DNA of 64,000 bases from Atriophallophorus winterbourni. Its lineage: Eukaryota > Platyhelminthes > Trematoda > Plagiorchiida > Microphallidae. This document shows positions 23,556-34,100 of this stretch, in pieces. The stretch spans positions 1 through 64,000 of the forward strand of contig JACCGJ010004965.1 in the NCBI GenBank assembly GCA_013407085.1. Direction: 5' to 3'. A model generated the notes under the pieces. The model was not told the DNA's origin, made no database searches, and saw only the letters and a list, made by a program, of their open reading frames with translations. Each line of letters opens with the position of its first letter. Position 1 is the stretch's first letter. Made by a program: the position numbers and the translations under genes.

Positions 23556-25460
23556 TTGACCTCATATGAACCCACACAGACCAAACTCCTCAAACGGAAT
23601 GCTGATTGCATCCGTCACAGTCCAAAGACGACAGATGCACTTGCGTGCTTTTACTCTCAAGTATTCTGCCCAAAACAGCAAGTATCGCATCAAGAATTAA
23701 TAAACACAGTGGAACCACTGAGTGAACCAGTAATAGATCAATTTCTAGTGGAGCGACACTTACGACGAATAAACACGAAGAAATCCCCCGGGGAGGACAA
23801 CATTACGCCAGCAATTCTTCACGTGTGTTGCAGAGAGCTTTCACATAGCTTAGCTGCGGTTTTCACCCAGAGTCTTCGCGAAGGTTGCGTACCTCTAGCA
23901 TGGAAAGCGGGTCTGATAACACCAATTTACAAGGATGGCTGTCGTTCTGACGCAGCAAATTACAGACATGTAACGCTACTACCATGTATTTCAAAGATCA
24001 TGGAGCACATTATTAGTGAATGTATTGTGGGTCACCTTGAAGCAAAAGGTATTTTGTCAACAGCACAACACGGGTTTCGCCAGGCCAGATCTTGTCTGTC
24101 GAATACACTGATCACACTAAACGACTGGACTATGTCACTCGACCAAGGCTACACGGTTAACGATTGTTATATTGATATATCAAAGGCTTTTGACAAGGTC
24201 AATCACAGCCCGCTTCTGTAAAAGCAAGCGCATTATGGAATAAGGGGTAACCTACTATCGTGGTTAACAGATTATCTGACCGATCGGCATGTGCGAGTTT
24301 CGCATTGACGGTGTGCTATCGAAAATTATCGATGCCACGAGCGGAGTACCTCAAGGTTCAGTAGTCGGGCCTATCCTTTTCCTGTTATACATCAATGATA
24401 TTACTGAAATAGTGCGGTGTAAGCTAGTTTTTTTGCTGACGACATTAAAATAAGGAAGCAAATTCGATCTACCGAAGATTGTTTGATGCTACAACAGGAC
24501 TTGGATGTTCTGTATCACTAGTCCCTATTAAATCAAATGCCGTTCAACTTACGCAAATGAAATATGTTACAGCTTGGCCGTAATTACGACCACACATCAT
24601 CTAGGCCACGAAAACCTAACTTGGACCACCGCTGAGAAGGATCTCGGGATTAAGATCACTACTAACCTGAAACCGAATATGCATTGTCGAAAAGTGTTTA
24701 ATCGGGCATGTGGTATATTAGGAATATTGAGGAGAATTTTTGGGCGGTTCACGCCCAAAACACTTCCCCGCATTATAAATACTTACATTCATCCAACGAT
24801 GGAGTATTTGATCCCAGCGTGGGCACCGTGGCTGCGCAAAGACATCGACCTCTTGGATAGAATTTACCACCGAGCAACAAAGCTAGTTGATGGGATGCAG
24901 CACGTCCCATATCAAGAGCGAATGGCCATACTAGGTTTGCCTGATTTTACACAGAGGCGAATGAGGAGCGATTTATTCTAGCTTACAAAATACTGCGAAT
25001 CGAAAACCACCCGCTCCGAGATATAATAAAAATAATAAAATTCGGACAGTACCCTCGTATAAAATACACGTAGTCACTCAAGTTGCCTCGCAATACCGCA
25101 CTCAAGACTTGACTGTCGGCGCCGTTTCTTCTCTGTGCATATCTGCTTTCTATGGAATGCACTACCGCAAGACGTTTTGAATGCAACAACATTCGATGTT
25201 TTTAAAACAAAACTAGATGCATATATCCAAAAACACCCCATAATCGGCCTTGTGTATTGAATCAACATGAATCCAGACAAACATACAACAATGTGTTTTT
25301 GATTACATTTTCTTTTTTGTAATAGTTGTCATCCAATGGTAAATGTAAAGCAACTGCTTTTTCACCATAAAATCTTGATTCATGATTATTTATAACTGTC
25401 ATCCAATGGTACATGTAAAGCGATTGCTTTTTTCACCATATTATCTTAATTCTTGCCAGC
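23556..25460 (+). mobile_element. CR1-like element G, copy 3
   Basis: Best G copy. 23556-24221 holds the linker and RT start with KKSPGEDNITPAIL, the PIYKDG block, QHGFRQARSC and CYIDISKAFDKVNHS. After frameshifts, [20 protein letters not shown] (about 24335-24405) and LLTTLK in place of FADDIK follow, then a 24574-24981 frame with YIHPTMEYLIPAWAPW and RIYHRATKLVDGM. Remains of the C-terminus run to about 25260, then an untranslated tail. Confidence 0.82.
25327..25460 (+). repeat. 70-bp tandem duplication in the G 3' untranslated tail
   Basis: The block TGTCATCCAATGGT...ATGTAAAGC...TTGCTTTT..CACCATA occurs at 25327 and again at 25397 with a few substitutions, a period of 70 bases. Confidence 0.75.
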
Positions 25461-26223
25461 ATTTTGGTAATCGAGCGTAATCCAAGAAATGATATAAAAC
25501 ACAGATCAACGGAGCATTAAAGTTTTATTCAAGATCATGTAGCAGATGCGGGTGAATCATATCCGGACCCGGGAAGCACAATTTGTCAAGACTTTCCAGA
25601 CATTGAAGAACCGCGTTTGGATGAATTGCCGAATGATTTAAAGAATTACGGTTACTTTTCAAAACCAACGGTTTTACTATTTTTCAATACATAAATGGAG
25701 GCACACAGCGTTGCAATCAACGTAGACTTCATATAATCTCCATCAATTTATTCACCTTTCTGGTTCATCAAAGTCGGTAACTGTGAGTGATTCTTCAATA
25801 TATCACACATTTTAGCGAAAAGCCGCTTTGAGCAGGTTTTCGATTTTGTAGATATGAACAAATTAAATGCAATTTTTCATTCGCTTATCGGTAGTGCAAA
25901 GCTTAGGAGCCTACTAGAGATACATCGGAAGGCATGGCAATAATACAAGAATCGTCCTATATCGCTGTTGGAAAAAGCACGTGTGGTCTCGACAATATTT
26001 TGCACTAAACCGCATTGTATCTCAATCACATGACCGACCAATCATAGTATTTTATACTAGGTGCGTTCAAGTCACCTATTGTTGAGAAATGGACAGACGA
26101 GAGTGTTTAAGCATATTTGTGATGCGATAACAAACAACGACTGTAGATTTACAATAATTTGTTTTTAATGAGCAATTTAATGCGCCTGCCATGCTAAGGT
26201 TGCGAACAAATATCGCTAAATGA
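25461..26223. other. unassigned stretch with a short acidic open region
   Basis: Near 25525-25690 the plus strand stays open and reads as an acidic, Pro/Asp/Glu-rich segment with no family I recognise; 25870-26010 reads open again. It could be an old host exon or an element end. Nothing else stands out. Confidence 0.3.
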
Positions 26224-26979
26224 TGAAAAGAAAGTTTGCAATGAATCGGTTATAGCAAGTTTTTTGGTAACGTTTCGCTTCTGAACACAGAAGCTTCGTC
26301 AGAACAAGGGTGTCGGTACGAGCAGTATTCAAGTTTAAATGGCATTTTCTTGACTAATCCTGAGTTCTCTAAGATAGACAGGCGATATCAAGACAATTGA
26401 TCACACCCCATAAATGCTGTGTTGATTCCTAAATTGTTAATTTTTGTGTGCAGGTGCGAACAGCGTCCGTTGACCCACTGTTTACGTAATCCATGTGCAC
26501 GTTAGGTGTGATGCACGCTAATCCTTATCCGCTGCAGAACCGAACGCCTGATTGTTGGGATATCCGCCCCATCCACCTTGTTCACCGCATCCACACAAAC
26601 TTTGTTATTTCAACTGCCTCAGCATGGAGTCTTTCACTATAAGATTTCACACCCCGTCTTATCACTTCCACATTATCAAGATCTAGGCTGTGACCAGTGT
26701 CTAGCACGTGTGTTCAGATTGGGCAGAATACCGATTTAGTGATTGATATTCACTGGGATTGTGGGGTTGCTTTCATACTCGTTTGTTATGTTCGTTTACC
26801 CTAATGCGAAATTCTCTAGACGTTTGTCAAATGCAAACGCCCGTGCAACCCTTGCATTTGATTATCTTGATGCAGTTGTTCTCACAACTTAACGGAGATG
26901 CATTAATAAGAAGAGAAGAGTTCTACCTTCCCTATATGTTACTCTAATACCTGCATTATTCAAGATCCGACTTATTCGA
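26224..26979 (-). repeat. left inverted arm of the Penelope-like element
   Basis: Reverse complement of 28039-28802 at roughly 90 percent identity by eye, with small indels, e.g. a deletion shortening the nuclease part. Its minus strand encodes a damaged copy of the nuclease region and the hammerhead motif at 26265-26306. Confidence 0.88.
26265..26306 (-). ncRNA. second hammerhead ribozyme motif in the left arm
   Basis: On the minus strand CTGACGA is at 26302-26296, followed by the same 7-bp stem II and GAAACGTT. Stem I is weaker than in the right arm because AACAA is ACCAA here. Confidence 0.6.
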
Positions 26980-27289
26980 TACGTCAGAGTCACACCTATC
27001 TGAAGGTCCGTATCAGGTTATTTACATCGGTAGAGCAACGACCAGTATAAAGAACCTCAATAGGGTTGTTCCAAGATACCTGCGAGGAATAAAGGAAAAC
27101 CAAGGTCAAAGTTTATGGTTCATGCTATAACCAAAATCTGTTCAGAACCCCAGGTTCGTCCCCGACACACGAATTTGCTAAGCACCTTGCCCAGCTTTTG
27201 AAACAACTGGTTGGTAACACGAATTTTTTATTAAGAACTCGTTTGATTTTGTTCGTGGATGAAGTACTGTAACAATTGGGCAGGATGAG

Positions 27290-28030
27290 GATGGTTAGCT
27301 TTGACGTAAGCTACTTGTTCACGAATGTTGACACTAGAAGCGCTTTAGAATTAGCGAGGAATTCACTCAACTCCGATATGACCTTGAAGGATCGTAAAAA
27401 ACTTGTGTGTACAACAAATCATTAACGGTGTAGCAAATTGAACCACTTCTTATTTAATGGACAGCTATACATTTAAAACGATGGTTTAGCGATGAGATCA
27501 ACTATTTCCTCAGTGCTGGCGGATATGTCCAAGGAACACATAGAAGAAATAGCTTTGAGATACGAAGCTTTAAATACAAATATATGATGGCTCTATGTTG
27601 ACGATACATTCGTCGTCATGAAGCGCAACAGACTACAAGCATTTCATAGTTATCTCAATAATTTGAATCCGAAAATCCAGGTCACAAAAAAACCGAGTCT
27701 ACGGAAGGGACACTTACATTCTTAGACTGTCTCGCGCAAAAAGACAACACATGATAAGAACAGCGGTATATCGTATGCCAATCAACACATGCCATTTTGA
27801 GATTCACATCTGCGCATATTAAATTATCTCAGTCCGTAACAAAATCGCTATTCCACAAGGTTGACCGCATCTGCAGCGATGATGCCGATGGGAGTCGAGC
27901 TTATCAAGAATTCAGTCACCAACTTGCAAATCATGGTTATCCCAAGAACTTAATTAAGCGCCAATTGTACCGAGTTAAAATTCCAAAACCGAAAATCGTT
28001 TGGCCAGCTACGGAATCTCTACCAGAAGCG
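27290..28030 (+). pseudogene. Penelope-type reverse transcriptase core
   Basis: Broken frames give MVSFDVSYLFTNVD (about 27297-27340), a GLAMRSTISSVLADM block, and WLYVDDTFVV with the catalytic YVDD at 27594-27605, then HSYLNNLNPKIQVT and a HKVDRICSD block. These are the diagnostic blocks of Penelope-like RTs, related to telomerase RT. Several stops and frameshifts; N-terminal RT blocks are poorly preserved. Confidence 0.8.
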
Positions 28031-28524
28031 CCTCAGAAAGAATAAGTCGAATCTTGATTAACGCAGGTATTAGAGTAACATATAGTGGAAGTAGAACTCT
28101 CCGCTTCTTATTAATGCATTTCAAAGATAAGACTCCGTTAGGTTGTGAGAATAACTGCATCAAGATAATCGAATGCAAGGGTTGCACGGGTGTTTGCATT
28201 AGACAAACCTCTAGAGAATTTCGCATTAGGGTAAACGAACATAGCAAACGAGTATGAAAGCAACCCTGCAATCCCAGTGAATATCAATCACTAAATCGGT
28301 ATTCTGTCCAATCTGAACACGTGCTAGACACTGGTCACAGCCTAGATCGTGATAACGTGGAAGTGATAAGACGGGGTGTGAAATCTTATGGTGAAAGACT
28401 CCACGCTGAGGCAGTTGAACTAACAAAGTTTGTGGATGCGGTGAACAAGGTGGATGGGGCGGATATCCCAACAATCAGGCGTTCGGTTCTGCAGCGGATA
28501 AGGATTAACGTGCATCACACCTAA
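28000..28524 (+). pseudogene. Penelope linker and GIY-YIG endonuclease
   Basis: Reads SERISRILINAGIRV and LRFLLMHFKDKTPLG, then the Cys-rich IIECKGCTGVCIRQT block and REFRIRVNEHSKR, in Penelope order. The GIY-YIG tyrosine/glycine core (usually VYIGQT) reads VCIRQT, so a catalytic tyrosine is lost. After a stop at about 28257 the C-terminal region continues at 28321-28524 (EHVLDTGHSLDRDNVEV and a RRSVLQRIRINVHH end). Confidence 0.8.
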
Positions 28525-28802
28525 CGTCCACATGGATTACGTAAACAGTGGGTCAGCGGACGCTGTTCGCACCTGCACACACAAATTAACAATTTAGGAA
28601 TTAACACAGCATTTATGGGGTGTGATCAATTATCTTGATATCGCCTGTCTATCTTAGAGAACTCAGGATTGGTCAAGAAAAGGCCATTTAAACCTGAATA
28701 CTGTTCGTACCGACACCCTTGTTCTGACGAAGCTTCTGTGTTCAGAAGCGAAACGTTAACAAAAAACTTGCTATAACCGATTCATTGCAAACTTTCTTTT
28801 CA
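28039..28802 (+). repeat. right inverted arm of the Penelope-like element
   Basis: Partner of the arm at 26224-26979. It carries the nuclease-linker region, the C-terminal end and the terminal non-coding part with the hammerhead motif. Confidence 0.88.
28719..28762 (+). ncRNA. minimal hammerhead ribozyme motif, Penelope-associated
   Basis: Core box CTGACGA at 28724-28730, stem II GCTTCTG (28732-28738) with CAGAAGC (28743-28749) closed by a TGTT loop, then GAAA at 28750-28753. Stem III is only AC/GT with no loop, followed by T at 28757 as cleavage position. Stem I pairs TTGTT (28719-28723) with AACAA (28758-28762). One extra A sits between the core box and stem II. Hammerheads with tiny, palindromic stem III, thought to act as dimers, are described from Penelope-like elements. 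Confidence 0.7.
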
Positions 28803-29479
28803 TGATTATGGACTTCTGATCGTTCTTATATATTTTCAAATACATCGCTAAGTGATTTTTGACACAAATATCCTACCAAACGAAAACATGACTGTCTCGT
28901 TCACCGCGCATAATGCTTAAATTTGAGTTAAAGAGCTCATTCTCCCCATAACCGGATGAGAACCATGTTTCGCCCTAGGCAATCAGATCTATAACTCTAC
29001 AATGCGCTTGCTTATTCTGTTAGCCCACGATTAATCGAACTTGTCGCGTTTAAGTAAAAACGGTCGATTCCTTTACAGCAGGCAAGGCGAACGATAGTGT
29101 TTTGAAGCGTACGCGTTGATCCCATTTTAAAAGTTTATTATCCACAATATAAAGGTAGTCTCCGTTTTCTCAAATAAAGTATAGCTTATTAAAACTGGGA
29201 AGTTTTTTACCAATGGGAACCTCTGTTATTCAAGCAATTCGTCAAATGCATTTGCTTTTTAACGCGAAATTCTTTTCTAGAGGGCCTTGATTCTCGAAAT
29301 GAAGAGCTCTTTTAATTTTTACCTGGAAATACTCAAAAAATTTTATGGCAATATTCAGCAAAATAATGGAAATTATTCACTCAATGTCTAGCGTTGAGAA
29401 AATGGTGCTCCGTTATACCCTGGATGAAGTGCTAATGAATTTGACGGCAGAAGGTTTTTTCGCATCATTCACTCCATTA
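28803..29479. other. no recognisable feature
   Basis: AT-rich stretch without coding homology or a match to the repeat families of the window. Confidence 0.4.
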
Positions 29480-29499
29480 TTATCAGGATGACAGTAGTA

Positions 29500-29660
29500 A
29501 TGTTGATAGTTATATAATTACGACTTCGATGACACCGTGAAAACCATGGAAACAACCATGAAAAAGTAAAATCCTAAAAGATGGGGAAGGGTGGGACTTC
29601 TATGGAAGAGAAAGCACAAAAAAAGTGGGAAGAGGTGCCTACACCTCGTGTATTTATAAT
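29500..29660 (+). repeat. R1 repeat, partial copy
   Basis: Shares the R1 words GTAAAATCCTAAAAGAT, GGGGAAG.GTGGGACT and GAGGTGCCTACACCTC with the copies at 39.1, 42.3, 47.0 and 54.5 kb. Confidence 0.65.
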
Positions 29661-29689
29661 GAAAAGAAATTTGTATGCAATTGGCCGAA

Positions 29690-30300
29690 AAGTAGTTTAG
29701 GGGTAACGTTTCGTATTTGACAGAAGCTTCGTCCGATAGTAAAGACAAGCAACATTACACCCATCATCTTTTGTTTTTGGTCGCTTTACTTAATACAAGT
29801 GAGCACGGTCAAGGTCAGTTGACCCTGTGATTCACGTTGAATGGCATAACTAACGGAGTTAAGGAGATCGTTCATTTTGTGGCTTTGGCGTGTAATTACG
29901 GGCGATTTGAGCAACACAATACTTATGGGGTTGAGGTTATACAATTTTTGGAAAATACAGTCAACTATTAGGTATAAGATGAATATTAGCTAGTTACGTT
30001 CGCATTACCGCTGAGTTCCAGATTGTGGATATCTCTGCCCCATACACTTTATTGACCGCAGGTCGACATGCATCAGTAATTTGACCGCCTCTGGATGTTG
30101 GCATTCGCCACACGGTGTAATATCGCGTATGAACATTTCAACCTTGTCTTGATCGACGTTGTGGCCTGTATCTTACACATTCTCTCCCAAGGCTGAATCA
30201 CGAAAATTGCAAACCGAATATGCTGAAATTCACTACACTTAAATTTTGCATTGCAAACTTTATGCGACTGAGCGTCTGCGAATATCCGCAAGCAAAAGGC
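29690..30300 (-). mobile_element. second Penelope-like 3' fragment
   Basis: The minus strand at 30000-30190 translates to DTGHNVDQDKVEMFIRDI and a HPEAVKLLMHVD block, matching the C-terminal end of the element at 26.2-28.8 kb (DTGHSLDRDNVEV...). The fragment ends at 29701-29740 with a relic of the hammerhead region. It lies just beyond the 3' end of the HACL2-like gene. Confidence 0.7.
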
Positions 30301-30779
30301 AACCGGCGTAATAGTTTCGCGATTTTGTCAGGCAAAACGTCGAATGAAATACACAGGAAAATATTTCACTGTTATCAATTACTAATTACACGGTTTTTTA
30401 TAGCCGATAACGAAATAGTCACAATACTAAGACTACAATTTGTCAAGCCATTGAAAAGGAAACGTATTCTTATTATCGTGATTTTGGAAATGAAAACGAT
30501 TCCCACAGAGAAAATATAATGATCCAGCCGGCATTGTTAATTTCTTCATATTTATCGGCTACGTGGCATTGACCATCAGCCGAACCCGTGATTGAGAGAT
30601 GAAATGAATTGCTTATAGAGGAAGTTGCGCTTTCATCAATGTAAAAGTGAATAAGATAAGTGAGCGTGAACAATTCAGTCATATACAAAACCCAAGGGGT
30701 AAATTCTATGCAAGACGAATGATATAAGTACATCACACTCTGGAAAAAAAACGAATAGAAAATATAAACCCGAGTTCGA
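30301..30779 (-). other. 3' flank / probable 3' untranslated region of the HACL2-like gene
   Basis: Follows the stop codon on the minus strand. I found no canonical AATAAA in it. No other feature seen. Confidence 0.4.
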
Positions 30780-31199
30780 TTAAATAGATATGCTCCCGCT
30801 TCGGAAATCACTTGAAGCAATCAGACAATTAATCACCGACGGTCGTCCATTAGCTGATATCAGACGGGCTTCACTAAAAACTTGTCGGATCGACGCGAAA
30901 TTACTCCGATTCACAACAAACGCACCGCCATGCTCCGCTTGACGTTGATCGCCCAAACCGTAGTCAGGCATGGCGAGCTGATTCCCCGCGTAGGCCACCC
31001 CGATCACATCGTAACGAATGGTGTTCAACATGCAAGCCACGCTGGACCCGAACAGGGGCACTTGATCTCGCGCGATCTGGGACCAGCACCCATCGTTTCC
31101 AATCACCGCGATTGCGGCCAGACCGTGACGAGCCATGGTATCCCATTCGGCTAAGCTGTATGCAGACGAACCATCCCCGTATACGACCCACACGGTAGC
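30780..31199 (-). CDS. ILVBL: HACL2-like exon 11 (ThDP/Mg motif, stop)
   Basis: [20 protein letters not shown] through [15 protein letters not shown] and GSSVACML to the C-terminal FRSGSISI, with the stop at 30782-30780. GDG and ND bind Mg2+ and diphosphate. Acceptor TTGTCTTTCAG. Confidence 0.95.
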   Translation of the reverse strand, partial: ATVWVVYGDGSSAYSLAEWDTMARHGLAAIAVIGNDGCWSQIARDQVPLFGSSVACMLNTIRYDVIGVAYAGNQLAMPDYGLGDQRQAEHGGAFVVNRSNFASIRQVFSEARLISANGRPSVINCLIASSDFRSGSISI

Positions 31200-34100
31200 C
31201 TGAAAGACAATCAACCACAGTTAGGGTTATGGTTCGAGACAATTTCAAAAGGAAAAACACATGCGATTGCTGCAGGGTGGTTTTTACTAGAGCATAGTAG
31301 TGACATTGCCGTTTACTCATGATCGAATGTAGCAATGTTTGGTCAATCACGAAGAAGGAGCCAGCAACGAGCAGCAAGTACGGATGACCAGGAATGATCT
31401 GTAGGTTCAGGATGATATAGACGGCGTTGAAAACGCTAACGAGGAAACAAAATGTAATGTAACAACCTAAGACTGTGATGGTTTGTCATAGAAGAAAAAC
31501 AGGGACAATGACCAGCAGCAAAATGGATCATACTTTCCTGGCCAAATAAATTAAGCACGTCGATGGGGAAATTAGTGGGCAGAGATAGGCAAAATTCCAA
31601 AGCGCTAATAGGCATCGGATGCGCAATCTTGCAGTATTTCTGTGCTGTGCAGCGGACACCGTGGTAAATTGATTGACCAACGGTGGTGAGCTGCATGCTG
31701 AACCAGACTGAAGTCTCACTACCATTTCTATTTTCTTTCTCATATATGTCTAGGCCTGGGGAACCTGAGAGTGTTTTAGCCCATGTGCAGTCTATGACTG
31801 TGCGGCACTTTGCCTGGATCAGGCTTGTGATGTTATACAAACTATACACACCGCAGATTGGAAGCCTAGACAAAACGGATGAGATACGGGTTAGATAACT
31901 GTAAGCCATAGTGTAAACGGTAGCTGCAATAAGATAAAAATAATGGCATAAGGAATGTTTTGGATATATCTTGAGAATAGTGAGCCATGTGTCCCTAAAC
32001 AGTCAAAAATCTGAACGCAGAATAAAGGAGGACAGTAAGATGTGTGTGTGATGTGAAAGCACAAGCCTGATCCAGGCAAAGTGCCGCACAGCCAGAGACT
32101 GCACGTGGGCTAAGATAGTGCAGGTTGCCCAGGCCTAGACAGATATGAGCCGGGGATAGAAATGGTAGTGACACAAAGATACCGGACACTGAGTAAGAAC
32201 TAAGGACACCTCGATATTTCGAGCAAGATACAGCAGGATAGAGAAGCTACACTGGCACATACAGTTCCCTTGAATAATGTTGAATGAGAGCCCAAGCTCG
32301 ACGCAGTTGACACAATATTAGTCCCTGATGCCGGGAATATGCGTGGTCATTCAGACAACCGAACAAAGCACTCACATTTGGGCGACACAACTTGGCACCC
32401 AAAGCGAATCCGCCACCAACACCCAGCGTTCCAAATGGACCTGGATCTAACCAGGATAACGGGCGTCGTGGCCTGAGGATGTAGGCCGCGGAACCGACAA
32501 AATCTCCGCCATCTGCCACAATGATGCAATCCTCGTGGTCGTCTCCGGTCAAGCCATGTTGTTCCATGTTCCACAGAACCGCCAATGGGTTAATACGATC
32601 ACTTGGTTGTGTAAGGGAACTTAATCTGGAAGTGCAAGATAAAGTGAATTGCAAATGAAGAACGTTAGTCAAGCAGTGAAAGATAAAGTGGGTGTGATTG
32701 ACTGACTGACTGCGCGATGGAACGTACATCACAAACAGGAGCATCAGCACGACGGGTACGGGTGAGCTCATGACGAAGAACACACTGACAAGCATTTTCA
32801 ATTAAATCGATAAACACAGAAATTGTATAGCAGCAATTAACTACTGCGGTGCGGGACTTTAGTTCACAAACGAACAAGTGCCAGTGATGCCTTCAACGTT
32901 TGCACGGATGTGCAATCGTGCAGCACATTGTGCTGTGCGGCTGACATCGTGCTACACTGATTGGCCAGAGTTAGTGAGCTGCATGCTGAAACAGGCTGGA
33001 GTCGCACTACCATTTTCTGTTCTTTTTTCTTCCTCATATCTGTCTAGACCTGGGCAACCTGACAGTATCTTAGCACACGTGCAGTCTCTGACTGTGCGGT
33101 ACTTTGTCTGGATCAGACTTGTGATTTCATACCATACCATGCCTTCAACGTCCACATCGAACAGCAACTCAGGTTAAGTTGTGATAAAAGATAAGATACT
33201 GTTGCAATTAAAAAAATGTAAAATGTTGAATTTTTAGAAGTGTGGATGTTTTTTGAGTAGACAACAGCATACGAGCCCATGGCAAACCACACCAAACAAG
33301 GCACTAGTAAAAATAAAAGAGTATGTTGAAGCGGAACGTTTGTTAACACGAGAGCAAAACGTTTTGCGGTGGCAATTTCAAAAAAAATCAACCGATTTAT
33401 TATTTTTAACTTTATTTTAATGGTTAAAGACGTGCAGGAAGACAGCCAGGGATATGAGGGTTTAACTTGAAGTTAATGAAAAACGTTAAAACTTGGACAC
33501 AGTCCATAAATATAACAAAAATACAATATTTGTAATACCACAAGGATAACACGATCAATAAAAGTGCACTGTTGAATTCTGGCAAAGTGGCACACGAAAA
33601 AATAAAAATGAACAAATGGCAAATAATGGTGAGCGAAAATATAATTGTGTCAGGATTGGATAAGTTTGCTCATCAGGGTAGATGTTTCGAATGGGACCAA
33701 ATAGCATCCATTCCGCTTCATAATTGCGTAGAGAAGCGCATAATTTAGCGACCCATAAAATTGATGATACCGGTTAACCAGGGAAAACGCAAAACTACAT
33801 GCACAGTTCTCGGTCCGACGTAAAAAAAACACTAAAATGATTACTAATACAATATGAGTAGAATTTAGCTGAAATTTCTCAGCGCTGCTTTCGCAATGGA
33901 AGATTAATAGTAGAGATGATCTTCTCCCTGTGACCTCTTAAAGAAAAGAGCCTGAAGCAGTGTATGTACTGATACGCTGTTTTTATCGATTTAAGGAAGG
34001 TGCCTGACTACGTCAGAAGGGAGTGGCTTTTACACGGCATCACAAAGTTGCTGAAACTCGTCTCTCCACTCTGAAATTAAAGGTTCAGTCCACCTCAGAA

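Larger units (their letters stand above)
26224..28802 (+). mobile_element. Penelope-like element with inverted terminal duplication
   Basis: The plus strand carries a decayed Penelope-type RT (27000-28030) followed by the linker and GIY-YIG nuclease region (28000-28524) and a non-coding end to about 28802. The same 3' portion (nuclease plus non-coding end) is present in reverse complement at 26224-26979. Arms are about 760 bases with a 1.06 kb centre. Such partial inverted copies next to the RT are known for Penelope-like elements. Confidence 0.85.
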
